NCBI GenBank assembly: GCA_963766295.1
Contig: CAVXYW010000002.1
Location: 496,001 to 560,000 of the forward strand
Direction of reading: 5' to 3'
Source of the DNA: JBBDRJ01 sp963766295
GTDB taxonomy: Bacteria > Actinomycetota > JAICYB01
DNA length: 64,000 bases
Below, in pieces: positions 8,446 through 16,547 of this stretch. The position numbers were made by a program, and so were the translations under genes. The stretch's first letter is position 1, and each line of letters opens with the position of its first letter. The notes beneath the pieces were generated by a model. The model did no database searches, was not told where the DNA came from, and worked only from the letters and a program-made list of their open reading frames with translations.

Positions 8446-8694
8446 ATGAACGCGCGTGAATACGTCGTCTGGATCGGACGAAGCGGCAAGCGTATCGCCG
8501 TTACCGTGGTCGGCTTCGCGCTTGTCGCCGTAGGGATCGTGCTGCTCGTGGTGCCGGGGCCGGGATTGCTGTTTATCGCGGCGGGTTTCGCGGTTCTGGC
8601 CACCGAATACACATGGGCCCGCCGAGCCTTGGAGGAAACGAAACGCCGGGCGAGCAGTGCGGCTCGCCGATTGCGCCGTCACCGCAGTTCGTAG
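8446..8694 (+). CDS. Small PGPGW-type membrane protein (TIGR02611-like)
   Basis: Protein of 82 aa starting eight bases after the VOC gene. It has two predicted membrane helices around the hallmark VVPGPGLLFIAAGFAVLATE and a basic C-terminal tail (RRALEETKRRASSAARRLRR). This small family is widespread in actinobacteria and has no known biochemical function. The length is typical. Confidence 0.75.
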   Translation: MNAREYVVWIGRSGKRIAVTVVGFALVAVGIVLLVVPGPGLLFIAAGFAVLATEYTWARRALEETKRRASSAARRLRRHRSS

Positions 8695-8702
8695 AGCCGA
8701 GG

Positions 8703-8749
8703 TTGCGGGAGCTCGCTAACTGGACTAACGTCTGGACACATGTCCAGTT
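8703..8749 (+). promoter_or_regulatory. Probable leaderless promoter and TetR operator of the CYP51 operon
   Basis: TTGCGG (8703-8708) and TAACGT (8726-8731) are separated by exactly 17 bases, as for a housekeeping-sigma promoter. Transcription would start at or next to the A of the regulator's ATG (8740). The palindrome CTGGACACATGTCCAG (8732-8747, two 7-base arms around CA) covers that start codon. A wider pair AACTGGAC (8718-8725) and GTCCAGTT (8742-8749) spans the spacer. A repressor bound here would block polymerase. Autoregulation by the TetR protein encoded downstream is inferred. Confidence 0.65.
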
Positions 8750-9327
8750 TGCCATTGATAACGCAGGCGCCCCGTCGGGAGCTGAGCGCCCGTCAGGCAA
8801 GAACGGTGCAGGGACTCACCGAAGCGGCGATCGAGGAGCTGCGGGGGACCGGTTACGAAGGGTTGACCGTCCGCAATGTGGCCAAGCGAGCGGGAGTAGC
8901 GCCGGCGACGGCCTACACGTACTTCGGCTCAAAGGAACATCTGGTCACTGAGGCCTACTGGCGGCGTCTTGCGCAGCTTCCGCCTCCGCGTGTCGATCGT
9001 CGTCGTGGTCCGGCCGTTCGGATCACCGCCGCTCTGGCCGACATATCGCAGGTCGCTAGCGACGAGCCCGAACTGGTTGCCGCTTGCACCATCGCGATGA
9101 TGGCCGACGACGCCGATGTGAGACATCTGCGCGATCGCATCGGAGCGCTAATTCACGAACGCTTCGTCTTGGCGCTCGGCGATGATGCAGACCGGGCGGT
9201 ACTGGGTGCGCTGGATCTGGCGATGGCAGGTGCGTTGATCCGCGCCGGTACCGGTCACATGTCCTATGAAGAGATCCCTGAACGGATGGCAGAGGTTGCA
9301 AGCCTGCTCCTGGACGGATCGTCATGA
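8740..9327 (+). CDS. TetR family transcriptional regulator of the P450 operon
   Basis: Protein of 195 aa. The N-terminal helix-turn-helix reads LTVRNVAKRAGVAPATAYTYFGSKEHLVTEAYW, typical of TetR (the YxYF segment closes the DNA-binding domain). The C-terminal 130 residues are a helical ligand-binding domain of unknown specificity. The ATG lies inside a palindrome, so the gene is probably self-repressed and translated from a leaderless mRNA. Its stop overlaps the P450 start (ATGA), placing it first in the operon. The same regulator-P450 order precedes CYP51 in Mycobacterium tuberculosis, as I recall it (rv0767c-rv0766c). Confidence 0.9.
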   Translation: MSSLPLITQAPRRELSARQARTVQGLTEAAIEELRGTGYEGLTVRNVAKRAGVAPATAYTYFGSKEHLVTEAYWRRLAQLPPPRVDRRRGPAVRITAALADISQVASDEPELVAACTIAMMADDADVRHLRDRIGALIHERFVLALGDDADRAVLGALDLAMAGALIRAGTGHMSYEEIPERMAEVASLLLDGSS

Positions 9328-10520
9328 CCGTTGCCGCGGACGTTCGTTACAACCCGTACGACTACGAGATCCATGAGGATCCTTATCCCACCTACGCTCG
9401 ACTGCGCGACGAGGCCCCGCTGTATCGCAACGAAGAGCTCGGGTTCTGGGCACTTTCACGCCATGCCGACGTAACCGGCGGGTTCCGTGACACCGTTCGA
9501 CTGTCGAGCGCCCAGGGTGTCTCGATCGAGCCGACCGCTACTCGTCCGGACGCTTACAAGACGATGTCCTTCCTCGCGTTGGACCCTCCGCGCCATGACC
9601 GGATGCGCACGATCGTTTCGAAAGGCTTCACTCCGCGACGAGTCGCCGAACTCGAGCAGCGCGTGCGGGCTCTGACGATCGAGTACTTGGAGCCCGCGCT
9701 TGACCGCCGCAGTTTCGATTTCGTTGGCGACTTCTCGGGACGGCTTCCGATGGACGTCATCTCCGAGATGATCGGTGTCCCGCGTGCCGACCGAGACGAA
9801 GTGCGCCGACAGGGCGATCTGCTCGTCCATCGTGATGACGGGTTGACGGACGTACCTCGCGCGGGAATGGAGGCTGCGTTGACGCTTGCGGCCTACTTCA
9901 AAGAGATCGTCTCCACGCGTCGTCGCAAACGAACAGACGACCTGACATCGGCCCTTATCGAGGCTGAGCTGGAAGGGGATCGCCTGACCGACGATGAGAT
10001 CATCGGATTCCTGTTCCTGATGGTTGTGGCCGGCAACGAAACTACTGCGAAGTTGCTCGCGCACGCGTGGTTCTGGGCTTGGCGCTTCCCGGACGAAAGA
10101 ACGAAGGTCTTCGAGGATTCGTCGCTTGTGCCGGGATGGATCGATGAAACCCTCCGGTACGACGCTTCGTCGCAGATGCTGGCGCGTACCGCCACCACGG
10201 ACATCGAGATCCACGGAGGACGGATCCGACCCGGCGAGCGCGTCCTCCTGTTGATAGGCGCCGCCAATCGCGACGAACGCGTTTTTGACGAGCCGGACTC
10301 TTACGACGTCGGCCGCGACACGTCGGAGATGATCAGCTTCGGTTTGGGCCCCCATTTCTGCTTGGGCGCAAACCTCGCGCGTTTGGAGGCAAGAGTTGCT
10401 CTTCAAGAGCTGATCGCACGAGTGAAGACGTACAACATCGACCCCAGCGGTATCCGTCGCGTCCATTCGGTGAACGTGCGGGGCTTCGAAGCTCTTCCGA
10501 CAACGGTTGAGGTGCGCTGA
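9324..10520 (+). CDS. Cytochrome P450, CYP123-like
   Basis: Protein of 398 aa. It has the I-helix oxygen-activation motif VVAGNETTAK, the K-helix ETLR (E-x-x-R) and the haem-binding loop FGLGPHFCLGANLAR, where Cys is the thiolate ligand. DPYPTYARLRDEAPLYRNEE and FTPRRVAELE are close to what I remember of mycobacterial CYP123 (Rv0766c). It is a soluble class I P450 and needs a ferredoxin, probably the one encoded at 12677. ATGA overlap with the TetR gene and TGA/ATG abutment to the following SDR show tight coupling. Its substrate is unknown. Confidence 0.92.
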   Translation: MTVAADVRYNPYDYEIHEDPYPTYARLRDEAPLYRNEELGFWALSRHADVTGGFRDTVRLSSAQGVSIEPTATRPDAYKTMSFLALDPPRHDRMRTIVSKGFTPRRVAELEQRVRALTIEYLEPALDRRSFDFVGDFSGRLPMDVISEMIGVPRADRDEVRRQGDLLVHRDDGLTDVPRAGMEAALTLAAYFKEIVSTRRRKRTDDLTSALIEAELEGDRLTDDEIIGFLFLMVVAGNETTAKLLAHAWFWAWRFPDERTKVFEDSSLVPGWIDETLRYDASSQMLARTATTDIEIHGGRIRPGERVLLLIGAANRDERVFDEPDSYDVGRDTSEMISFGLGPHFCLGANLARLEARVALQELIARVKTYNIDPSGIRRVHSVNVRGFEALPTTVEVR

Positions 10521-11318
10521 ATGCCGCGGTTCGAGCCACATCCCGACCGTCGTCCGGCCATCGTCACCGGGGCTTCGTCCGGGATCGGTGCCGCCACCGC
10601 CGAAGCGCTTGCGGCAGCCGGGCATCCGGTTGTCCTCGGTGCGCGCCGGGTCGATCGTTGCGAGGCGATCGCTTCGAAGATCCTCCAGGACGGCTTTGAA
10701 GCGGCTGCGTTCCGGCTGGACCTCGGCGACGACGCTTCCATAAAGGACTTCGCGGAAACCGCAACGGAAGCGTTTGGGCAGATAGAGGTACTGGTCTCGA
10801 ACGCCGGCGATACGCAGCTAGGTCACGGTGCAGATATGCCGACGGCCGACTTCGATCAACAAATCAAGGTCAATCTGCTCGGAACGAGACAGCTCGTGTC
10901 TCTTTTCGCGCCGGGGATGATCGATCGCCATAGAGGTGATCTCGTGTTCGTGACGACGGACGGTATCGATAAGCCAAGGCCGGGGATGTCCGCTTACATG
11001 ACGGCTAAGTTCGGTGTCGACGGCTACGCGCGGATATTGCAGATGGAGCTGGAGGGGACCGGCGTGAGGGCGTCGATCGTACGTCCCGGACCGACCGGTT
11101 CCGAGATGGGCTCGGATTGGGATCCCGAAGCATTGGCTCCACTCTTCGATGAGTGGACGCGGTTCGGTATGGCTCGTCACGACTGTTTCCTGCGGCCCGC
11201 CGATGTGGCGTCCACGATCGCGGCCGTTGTTTCAATGCCTCGTGGTTCCCACGTGACGTTGCTCGAAGTGCAGCCGGAGGCACCCGGTCCGCGTGATCTG
11301 CAAGGAGGGGGAACTTAG
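10521..11318 (+). CDS. SDR oxidoreductase of the CYP51 operon (Rv0765c-like)
   Basis: Protein of 265 aa; the ATG directly follows the P450 stop. The Rossmann motif is VTGASSGIGAATAEALAAAG and NAGD follows. The active-site Tyr/Lys are in MSAYMTAKFG, but the residue 13 before Tyr, normally Ser, is Thr (in VTTDGID). The N-terminus MPRFEPHPDRRPAIVTG resembles my memory of Rv0765c, which holds the same position in Mycobacterium tuberculosis. It probably oxidises or reduces an alcohol/ketone made by one of the flanking P450s. A strong AAGGAGGGG near its end serves the next gene. Confidence 0.88.
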   Translation: MPRFEPHPDRRPAIVTGASSGIGAATAEALAAAGHPVVLGARRVDRCEAIASKILQDGFEAAAFRLDLGDDASIKDFAETATEAFGQIEVLVSNAGDTQLGHGADMPTADFDQQIKVNLLGTRQLVSLFAPGMIDRHRGDLVFVTTDGIDKPRPGMSAYMTAKFGVDGYARILQMELEGTGVRASIVRPGPTGSEMGSDWDPEALAPLFDEWTRFGMARHDCFLRPADVASTIAAVVSMPRGSHVTLLEVQPEAPGPRDLQGGGT

Positions 11319-12680
11319 GTGACAACTACGACCGGACTGCGCGAACCGCCGAAGGTGTCGGGTGGCGACGCGACGGACGGACACCTCGAGGAGCTTCGAC
11401 GCGATCCCATCGGTCTGATGTGGAGGGTGCGAAACGAGTGCGGTTACGCAGGTGAGTTTCGCCTGGGACACAAAGAGGTCGTTCTGCTATCGGGGGCCGA
11501 CGCCAACGAAGCGTTCTTCCGTGCGCCAGAAGAGCTGCTGGACCAAGCCGAGGCTTATCCGTTCATGAAGCCGATCTTCGGTCCGGGCGTCGTCTTCGAC
11601 GCACCCCCGGAGCAGAGGCGGCAGGCCCTGCATAACCAAGCGCTGCACGACAAGTTCATGCGCGGACACGCAGCCACCATCGCCGAAGAGGTTGAACGGA
11701 TGGTGGAGCTCGCAGGCGATAGCGGCGAGATCGATCTTCTTGACTGGTTCGCCGAACTCACGATCTACACGTCGTCCGCGTGCCTGATCGGCAAGAAGTT
11801 TCGGACAGAGCTCGATCGGCGCTTCGCCGAGCTGTATCACGATCTGGAGCGGGGCACGGACGCGATCGCTTACGTCGATGCCTACGCTCCGATCGAAAGT
11901 TTCCGGCGGCGCGACGCCGCTCGCGCCGGATTGGTCGAGCTGGTAGAGGCGATCATCGACAAGCGCGAGGCCGTTGGGCCACCGTCGGACGAGGATCGAG
12001 ACCTTCTAGATGTCCTCATTTCATTGCGCAATCCGGACGGCGAGCTCCGGTACACCGCCGACACGATCACCGGCATGTTCATCTCGATGATGTTCGCGGG
12101 GCATCACACAACTTCTGGGACGGCGGCCTGGACGTTGATCGAACTGTTGCGTCACCCCACCCACCTCGCCGCCGTCCGATCCGAGCTCGAAGGACTCTTC
12201 GCCGACGGCGGCGAGGTGAGCTATCAGGCCTTGCGCGAGATGCCCAAGCTTCAAGCGGCGATCAAGGAGGCGCTTCGACTGCACCCGCCGCTGATCCTGC
12301 TTCTCCGCGTCGCCAAGGAGGAATTTGCTGTCGGCGATGTGAGCATCGCCCCCGGCAAGCTTGTCGCCGCTTCGCCGGCGATCTCGAACCGATTGGCGGA
12401 GTCCTTTCCCGACCCCGATGCATTTATTCCCGACAGATATCTCGATCCGCGCCAGGAAGACATCGACCAGCGCTGGAACTGGATCCCCTTCGGTGCCGGC
12501 AAGCATCGATGCATCGGGGCTGCCTTCGCGATGATGCAACTCAAAGCCATCTTCTCGGTGCTTCTGCGCACGTGGGACCTCGAGCTGGCTCAGCCCTCGG
12601 ACACCTACCGCAACGACCACTCGAAGATGGTCGTGCAGTTGCAGCAGCCGTGCCTCGCGCGTTTCAGGACCGACTCGTGA
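11319..12680 (+). CDS. cyp51: Cytochrome P450 CYP51 (sterol 14-alpha-demethylase family)
   Basis: Protein of 453 aa from GTG 11319 behind AAGGAGGGG. The CYP51 hallmark I-helix MFAGHHTTSGTAAWTLIELL is present, with E-x-x-R in KEALRLHPPL and the haem loop FGAGKHRCIGAAFAMMQ. The C-terminal segment with ASPAISNR and YRNDHSKMVVQL is nearly superimposable on Mycobacterium tuberculosis CYP51 (Rv0764c) as I recall it. CYP51 removes the 14-alpha-methyl group of lanosterol-type sterols in three oxidations. Bacterial copies often occur without a sterol biosynthesis pathway, so the natural substrate here is open. Its stop overlaps the ferredoxin start (GTGA). Confidence 0.95.
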   Translation: MTTTTGLREPPKVSGGDATDGHLEELRRDPIGLMWRVRNECGYAGEFRLGHKEVVLLSGADANEAFFRAPEELLDQAEAYPFMKPIFGPGVVFDAPPEQRRQALHNQALHDKFMRGHAATIAEEVERMVELAGDSGEIDLLDWFAELTIYTSSACLIGKKFRTELDRRFAELYHDLERGTDAIAYVDAYAPIESFRRRDAARAGLVELVEAIIDKREAVGPPSDEDRDLLDVLISLRNPDGELRYTADTITGMFISMMFAGHHTTSGTAAWTLIELLRHPTHLAAVRSELEGLFADGGEVSYQALREMPKLQAAIKEALRLHPPLILLLRVAKEEFAVGDVSIAPGKLVAASPAISNRLAESFPDPDAFIPDRYLDPRQEDIDQRWNWIPFGAGKHRCIGAAFAMMQLKAIFSVLLRTWDLELAQPSDTYRNDHSKMVVQLQQPCLARFRTDS

Positions 12681-12877
12681 AGATCGAGGTCGACTACGGG
12701 TTGTGTCAGGGGCACGGTGTGTGTGAGTCCGAGTGCCCGGAAGTCTTCCGGGTATCCAAGGAAAGCAACCAGGTCGAGATACTCGATGCGAACCCGTCCG
12801 AGGACCTACGTTCTCAGGTCGAAGCTGCCGTGAAGTATTGCCCCACGTTGGCTCTCAAATTGTTGGAGGAGGACTGA
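12677..12877 (+). CDS. Ferredoxin partner of CYP51 (3Fe-4S/4Fe-4S, Rv0763c-like)
   Basis: Protein of 66 aa from GTG 12677, overlapping the CYP51 stop by four bases. The cluster motif is C-x2-H-x2-C (LCQGHGVC), then ECPEVF and a distal YCP. His replaces the second cysteine of the classical CxxCxxC motif, as in P450-linked actinobacterial ferredoxins. An additional Cys precedes the Pro in ECP; I recall Ala at that site in Rv0763c. It should pass electrons from a reductase to CYP51 and possibly the CYP123-like enzyme. No ferredoxin reductase is encoded in this window. Confidence 0.92.
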   Translation: MKIEVDYGLCQGHGVCESECPEVFRVSKESNQVEILDANPSEDLRSQVEAAVKYCPTLALKLLEED

Positions 12878-13437
12878 TGTCCGCTTATCCGCGCGACGAG
12901 TTGGAGCAGATGGTCCAGAAGTGGCTCGACACGAACAAACATTGCGAGGAGATCGGCGATTGGCGTCCGCTCGCGGAGCTGTTCACCCCGGACGCTACCT
13001 ATGGCTGGAACCTCGGACCAGGCGGTGACTTCATGGCCGTTGGTCGCGACCAGATCCGCGACGTCGCGCTGGGTATGGAGATGGGCGGACTCGACGGCTG
13101 GCAGTACCCGTATCAAGAAGTGCTCATCGACGACCAGAAGGGCCAGGTGATCGGGCTGTGGAAGCAGATCGCCGACGCCAAGCGCACCGACGGCTCGCAG
13201 TATGAGGTTCTCGGTATAGGAGGAAGCTGGTTCCGCTACGGCGGCAACTTCCAATGGTCGTGGCAGCGTGACTTCTTCGATTTCGGCAACGCCGCCGCGT
13301 TGTTCATGGAGATGATGAAGGACGGAACTCTGTCCGAAGGAATGACTGCGCGGATGGAGCGCAGCGCGAAGCGCGACCTGCCGGGCCATTACCGGCGGGG
13401 CGGGTTGCCCGTCGGGATATGGGAAGTGCCCTCGTGA
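12877..13437 (+). CDS. SnoaL-like (NTF2-fold) protein of the CYP51 operon (Rv0762c-like)
   Basis: Protein of 186 aa; its ATG overlaps the ferredoxin stop (TGATG) and GGAGGA lies just upstream. The sequence YPRDELEQMVQKWLDTNK, ELFTPDATYGWNLGP and SWFRYGGNFQWSWQRDFFD fits the cone-shaped NTF2/SnoaL fold, which binds small hydrophobic molecules and includes ketosteroid isomerases. The tail of about 50 residues (MMKDGTLSEGMTARMERSAK) is longer than usual. A role as isomerase or hydrophobic-product binder next to CYP51 is inferred from context; the catalytic residues cannot be assigned with confidence. Confidence 0.75.
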   Translation: MSAYPRDELEQMVQKWLDTNKHCEEIGDWRPLAELFTPDATYGWNLGPGGDFMAVGRDQIRDVALGMEMGGLDGWQYPYQEVLIDDQKGQVIGLWKQIADAKRTDGSQYEVLGIGGSWFRYGGNFQWSWQRDFFDFGNAAALFMEMMKDGTLSEGMTARMERSAKRDLPGHYRRGGLPVGIWEVPS

Positions 13438-14162
13438 GGTTCGAAGGCAAGACCGCGATCGTTACTGGTTCTGCAGGCGGCATCGGCGAGGCATACGCCC
13501 GAGCGCTCGCAGCCGAGGGTGCACGCGTAGTGATCGCCGATCTCGATGCCGACCGTGGAGAAAAGGTTGCCGCCGATATCGGCACTGTTTTCATGCGCGT
13601 CGATGTCGCGGACGAGGCGTCGACCCTGGCGATGGCTGCAGCGACTGTGGAGCAGATCGGCCCCATCGATCTCCTCGTGAATAACGCCGCGATCTACGCC
13701 GGCATGCGGATCGATGCATTGCTGACGGTCGAATGGGAGTACTACCAGCGGTTCATGTCCGTGAACATGAACGGTGCTCTTTTGTGCACACGGGCATGTG
13801 CACCGCACATGTCGTCGGGAAGTGCCGTTATCAATCAATCATCGACGGCGGCTTGGATGTACTCCGGTTATTACGGGCTAGCCAAGACCGGGATCAATGG
13901 GATAACGCAACAGCTAGCCCACGAGCTTGGTCCTCGCGGGATCCGCGTGAATGCGATAGCGCCGGGACCGATAGATACAGAGGCGACGCGCGCAACGGTG
14001 CCACCCGAGTTCATCAACGACATGGTCAAAGGCCTCGCGTTGAAGCGAATGGGAGCCCCAGAGGACCTTGTGGGACTTTGCCTGTTCCTCCTCTCCGACG
14101 AGGCTTCTTGGATCACCGGGCAGATCTTCAACGTCGACGGTGGACAAGTGTTTCGGTCATGA
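13434..14162 (+). CDS. SDR family dehydrogenase of the CYP51 operon (Rv0769-like)
   Basis: Protein of 242 aa from GTG 13434, in a GTGA overlap with the preceding stop; an ATG at 13419 would overlap more. It has TGSAGGIGEAYA (cofactor loop), NNAA, catalytic Ser in NQSSTAAW, and Tyr/Lys in YYGLAKTG. The C-terminal DEASWITGQIFNVDGGQ is the standard classical SDR ending. It is a soluble NAD(P)-dependent alcohol/ketone oxidoreductase. The same neighbour combination (SDR, hydroxyisobutyrate-type dehydrogenase, CMD) occurs at rv0769-rv0771 of Mycobacterium tuberculosis as I recall it. Confidence 0.9.
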   Translation: MRFEGKTAIVTGSAGGIGEAYARALAAEGARVVIADLDADRGEKVAADIGTVFMRVDVADEASTLAMAAATVEQIGPIDLLVNNAAIYAGMRIDALLTVEWEYYQRFMSVNMNGALLCTRACAPHMSSGSAVINQSSTAAWMYSGYYGLAKTGINGITQQLAHELGPRGIRVNAIAPGPIDTEATRATVPPEFINDMVKGLALKRMGAPEDLVGLCLFLLSDEASWITGQIFNVDGGQVFRS

Positions 14163-14962
14163 AGACGGGATTCATCGGCCTCGGTCAGATGGGCGCTGCG
14201 ATGGCCAAGCATCTAGTCAACCCGCTTGTGTTCGATGTGCGCTCCGAAGCGACAAGGCCGTTCGAGCACATCGCGGCGAGCGTCGCCGAGGTCGGCGAAC
14301 ACTGTGACGTCGTCTCAGTGGTGGTTTTCGACGACGCGCAGGTGCGAGAAGTCGTGAGGGAGTTTCTAACGACGGCAAAGCCGGGCACGATAGTTGCCAT
14401 CCACTCGACCATCTCGCCGGGAACTGCCGAGGAACTTGCGGCGAGCGCCGGCGGAATTGAGGTCGTCGATGCACCTATCACCGGTGGGCCGATGGGCGCA
14501 GCAGAAGGGGCTCTCGTCGTGATGGCAGGCGGCTCGGAGGCTGCGGTCGAGCGATGCCGCGAGCGATTCGCGTGGGCGAGCCGCGTGGTGCACGCAGGCC
14601 CAGTAGGCGCCGGTACGCGAATGAAGCTCGCAAAAAACCTGATCACATATGCGGCGTTTGCGGCCGCCGGTGAGGCGCAACGACTGGCGGAAGCCGCCGG
14701 CATCGATCTGATCGAGCTGGGGAATGTCGTTCGGCAATCCGACAAAGTCACGGGTGGGCCGGGTGCTGTCATGTTCCGCGACTCCACTCAGATCGCGTCG
14801 CCGGACGACCCGTGGCACAACATCCTCGTGCATACGCGCGACCTCGCCGAGAAGGATCTCGTCTTGACGCTCGAGCTCGGACGCGAGCTAGGGATCGAGC
14901 TTCCCATCGCAGATCTTGCGCTCGCGCGGATAGCCGACGCGTTGGGAGTCCCACATGAGTGA
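14159..14962 (+). CDS. 3-hydroxyisobutyrate dehydrogenase-family NAD(P) oxidoreductase (Rv0770-like)
   Basis: Protein of 267 aa from ATG 14159 (ATGA overlap with the SDR stop). The N-terminus TGFIGLGQMGAAMAKHL is the Rossmann glycine motif of beta-hydroxyacid dehydrogenases. DAPITGGPMGAAEGALVVMAGG is the substrate-binding signature and the conserved Lys lies in MKLAKNLITYAAFAAAGEA. Family members oxidise beta-hydroxyacids such as 3-hydroxyisobutyrate or tartronate semialdehyde. Here it would act on a product of the P450/SDR steps, which is inference. It overlaps the next gene by eight bases. Confidence 0.9.
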   Translation: MKTGFIGLGQMGAAMAKHLVNPLVFDVRSEATRPFEHIAASVAEVGEHCDVVSVVVFDDAQVREVVREFLTTAKPGTIVAIHSTISPGTAEELAASAGGIEVVDAPITGGPMGAAEGALVVMAGGSEAAVERCRERFAWASRVVHAGPVGAGTRMKLAKNLITYAAFAAAGEAQRLAEAAGIDLIELGNVVRQSDKVTGGPGAVMFRDSTQIASPDDPWHNILVHTRDLAEKDLVLTLELGRELGIELPIADLALARIADALGVPHE

Positions 14963-15317
14963 CGGCAGGCGCGAAAAGGGACTCAGGAAGATGCGCGAGG
15001 TTTACGGATGGGATATCCCGGTCATCGATGGTGATTTCACGGAGCTGACGGTTGATCATCTCTTCGCAGAGATCTGGTCGCGCGACGTCCTCAGCATCAA
15101 AGAGCGAAGGTTGCTGTTGATCGGACTCCTGGTCGGCTACGGCTTGGACGATGTCGTCGAACTGCAGTTGGAGGCGGCGCTGCGTCTCGAGGAGGCCACA
15201 ACCGAAGAGCTGCGGGAGATCGTCGTCTTCCTAGCTCACTACGCCGGATGGCCTCGTGCAGCCAAGCTCCATGCCGTAGTCGAGAAGGTCTTGGCCAAGG
15301 CCGACAAAGCAGAATGA
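14955..15317 (+). CDS. Carboxymuconolactone decarboxylase-family protein (Rv0771-like)
   Basis: Protein of 120 aa. It is a single CMD-fold helical domain: FTELTVDHLFAEIWSRDVLS, then ERRLLLIGLL and LREIVVFLAHYAGWPRA. The AhpD-type CxxC pair is absent, which places it nearer to the decarboxylase/lactonase-like branch. The family includes 4-carboxymuconolactone decarboxylase and many members of unknown role. Overlaps of eight bases at the start and four at the stop (ATGA) show it is translated with its neighbours. It corresponds in order to Rv0771. Confidence 0.85.
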   Translation: MSDGRREKGLRKMREVYGWDIPVIDGDFTELTVDHLFAEIWSRDVLSIKERRLLLIGLLVGYGLDDVVELQLEAALRLEEATTEELREIVVFLAHYAGWPRAAKLHAVVEKVLAKADKAE

Positions 15318-16537
15318 AGACCGTCTTCGACGGACTGGATCGTCCGACCCTCGCGCTTCTTGTGCGCGAGTACCTACTGTGCGGTCATCTGATAGACCGG
15401 GCGGGCATGCCGCATGTGCTGGCCGCCGGCGGCATCGACGCGATGCGCGAGATAGCCATCGAGGAGTGGATGGGCGCGAGCCCGATCTATACACGCCGTG
15501 TGCAGAAGGCTCTGGCGTTCGAAGGGGACGACGTGGCCACGATCTTCAAGGGCATGCAGATCGACATCGGCGCGCCGCCCCAGTACATGGACTTCAGGTT
15601 CAGCGTGACCGACGCCAAGCACGGCGAGTTCCAGCTAGCGAGTTGCGGCGCGTTACGCGATGTCGAACCGATGGGCGACGAGTACGTCGTCAACATGTGC
15701 CACCACATCGAAGACCCCACGTTCGATGCGACGGCAGCGGCAACGAACCCCAAGGCGCGGATGCGTCCGATCCACCGTCCGCCGCGAACTCCGGCCGGTC
15801 GGGTTCCGAACTGTCATTGGACCGTTGAGATCGACGAGTCGGCGGAAGCTCTTTCGGAGCCAGAAGAAGCTCGGCGCATCGGGAGTACCAGAGCTGCGCT
15901 CCATGAACTGTCGCCGCCGGAGGGTGACGATTCCGACGGACGAACTTCGTATGACGGTCCCTTGGTCGCCGACATCCGTTTCGAGGACTTCTCGAAGAAC
16001 ACCTTGATCACACTGCTCCAGGAGATCTCACTTCAGTGGCATCTGCTGGCGCTTTCTTTCTTCGATGCAACCGAGCGCAGATTCGGAACGGACGCCGCGG
16101 TCGCGATCGGGACGAAGCAGTTCACCGGCATCGCCGGCCTGACAGGTATGCGCTTGAAGCGAGCGTTGCGACTCGGGGGTGGCGCTTCCGATATGGCCAA
16201 ACTTCTCGACCTCCATCCCGCCTTTCATCCACGTTCGTACGTTTCCGTGCACGTGGATCATGCGGACGGCCTATCGATTTCGCTTCGCGACTGCCCGGCG
16301 ATAGGGGACAGGCCCGGTCGCTCATGGGCTGAGTACCTGTCCGACGGAGCATCGGCTCCCTTGGACGCGATCGTCCGCTCTATAGATCGTCGTGCCCGAT
16401 GTGAAGAGATAAACGCTCTCGACGGCGCCATGCGTGCTTGGAGCGTGTCGGTCGGCGAAAGTCCTGCAGACGAGTCTCGCGAAGTGAGGGTGACCAGGAT
16501 CAGCACCGGAGCCGAGTTCTCTTTCGAGGAGCGCTGA
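15314..16537 (+). CDS. Conserved-looking protein of unknown function, internally duplicated, in the CYP51 operon
   Basis: Protein of 407 aa from ATG 15314 (ATGA overlap with the CMD gene). I do not recognise the family. The two halves look related: an N-terminal helix-rich start (FDGLDRPTLALLVREYLLCG) has a counterpart in FEDFSKNTLITLLQEISLQW near residue 220, and each half ends with a beta-rich segment (RFSVTDAKHGEFQLASCGAL versus SVHVDHADGLSISLRDCPAI). The first half also holds MCHHIEDPTFDATAAATNP and a basic Pro-rich linker, a possible metal site. No signal peptide or membrane segment is seen. I do not recall it in the mycobacterial CYP51 locus. Confidence 0.7.
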   Translation: MKTVFDGLDRPTLALLVREYLLCGHLIDRAGMPHVLAAGGIDAMREIAIEEWMGASPIYTRRVQKALAFEGDDVATIFKGMQIDIGAPPQYMDFRFSVTDAKHGEFQLASCGALRDVEPMGDEYVVNMCHHIEDPTFDATAAATNPKARMRPIHRPPRTPAGRVPNCHWTVEIDESAEALSEPEEARRIGSTRAALHELSPPEGDDSDGRTSYDGPLVADIRFEDFSKNTLITLLQEISLQWHLLALSFFDATERRFGTDAAVAIGTKQFTGIAGLTGMRLKRALRLGGGASDMAKLLDLHPAFHPRSYVSVHVDHADGLSISLRDCPAIGDRPGRSWAEYLSDGASAPLDAIVRSIDRRARCEEINALDGAMRAWSVSVGESPADESREVRVTRISTGAEFSFEER

Positions 16538-16547
16538 TCGCGCGAGC

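Noticed and set aside
9456..10625. 389-codon reverse-strand frame opposite the CYP123-like gene
   Set aside because: Antisense shadow of a P450 with clear motifs; no ribosome site or domain on the reverse strand.
11780..12676. Alternative + frame running into the ferredoxin
   Set aside because: It is an out-of-frame reading of cyp51 rich in Arg; only the last 66 codons, from GTG 12677, are the real ferredoxin.
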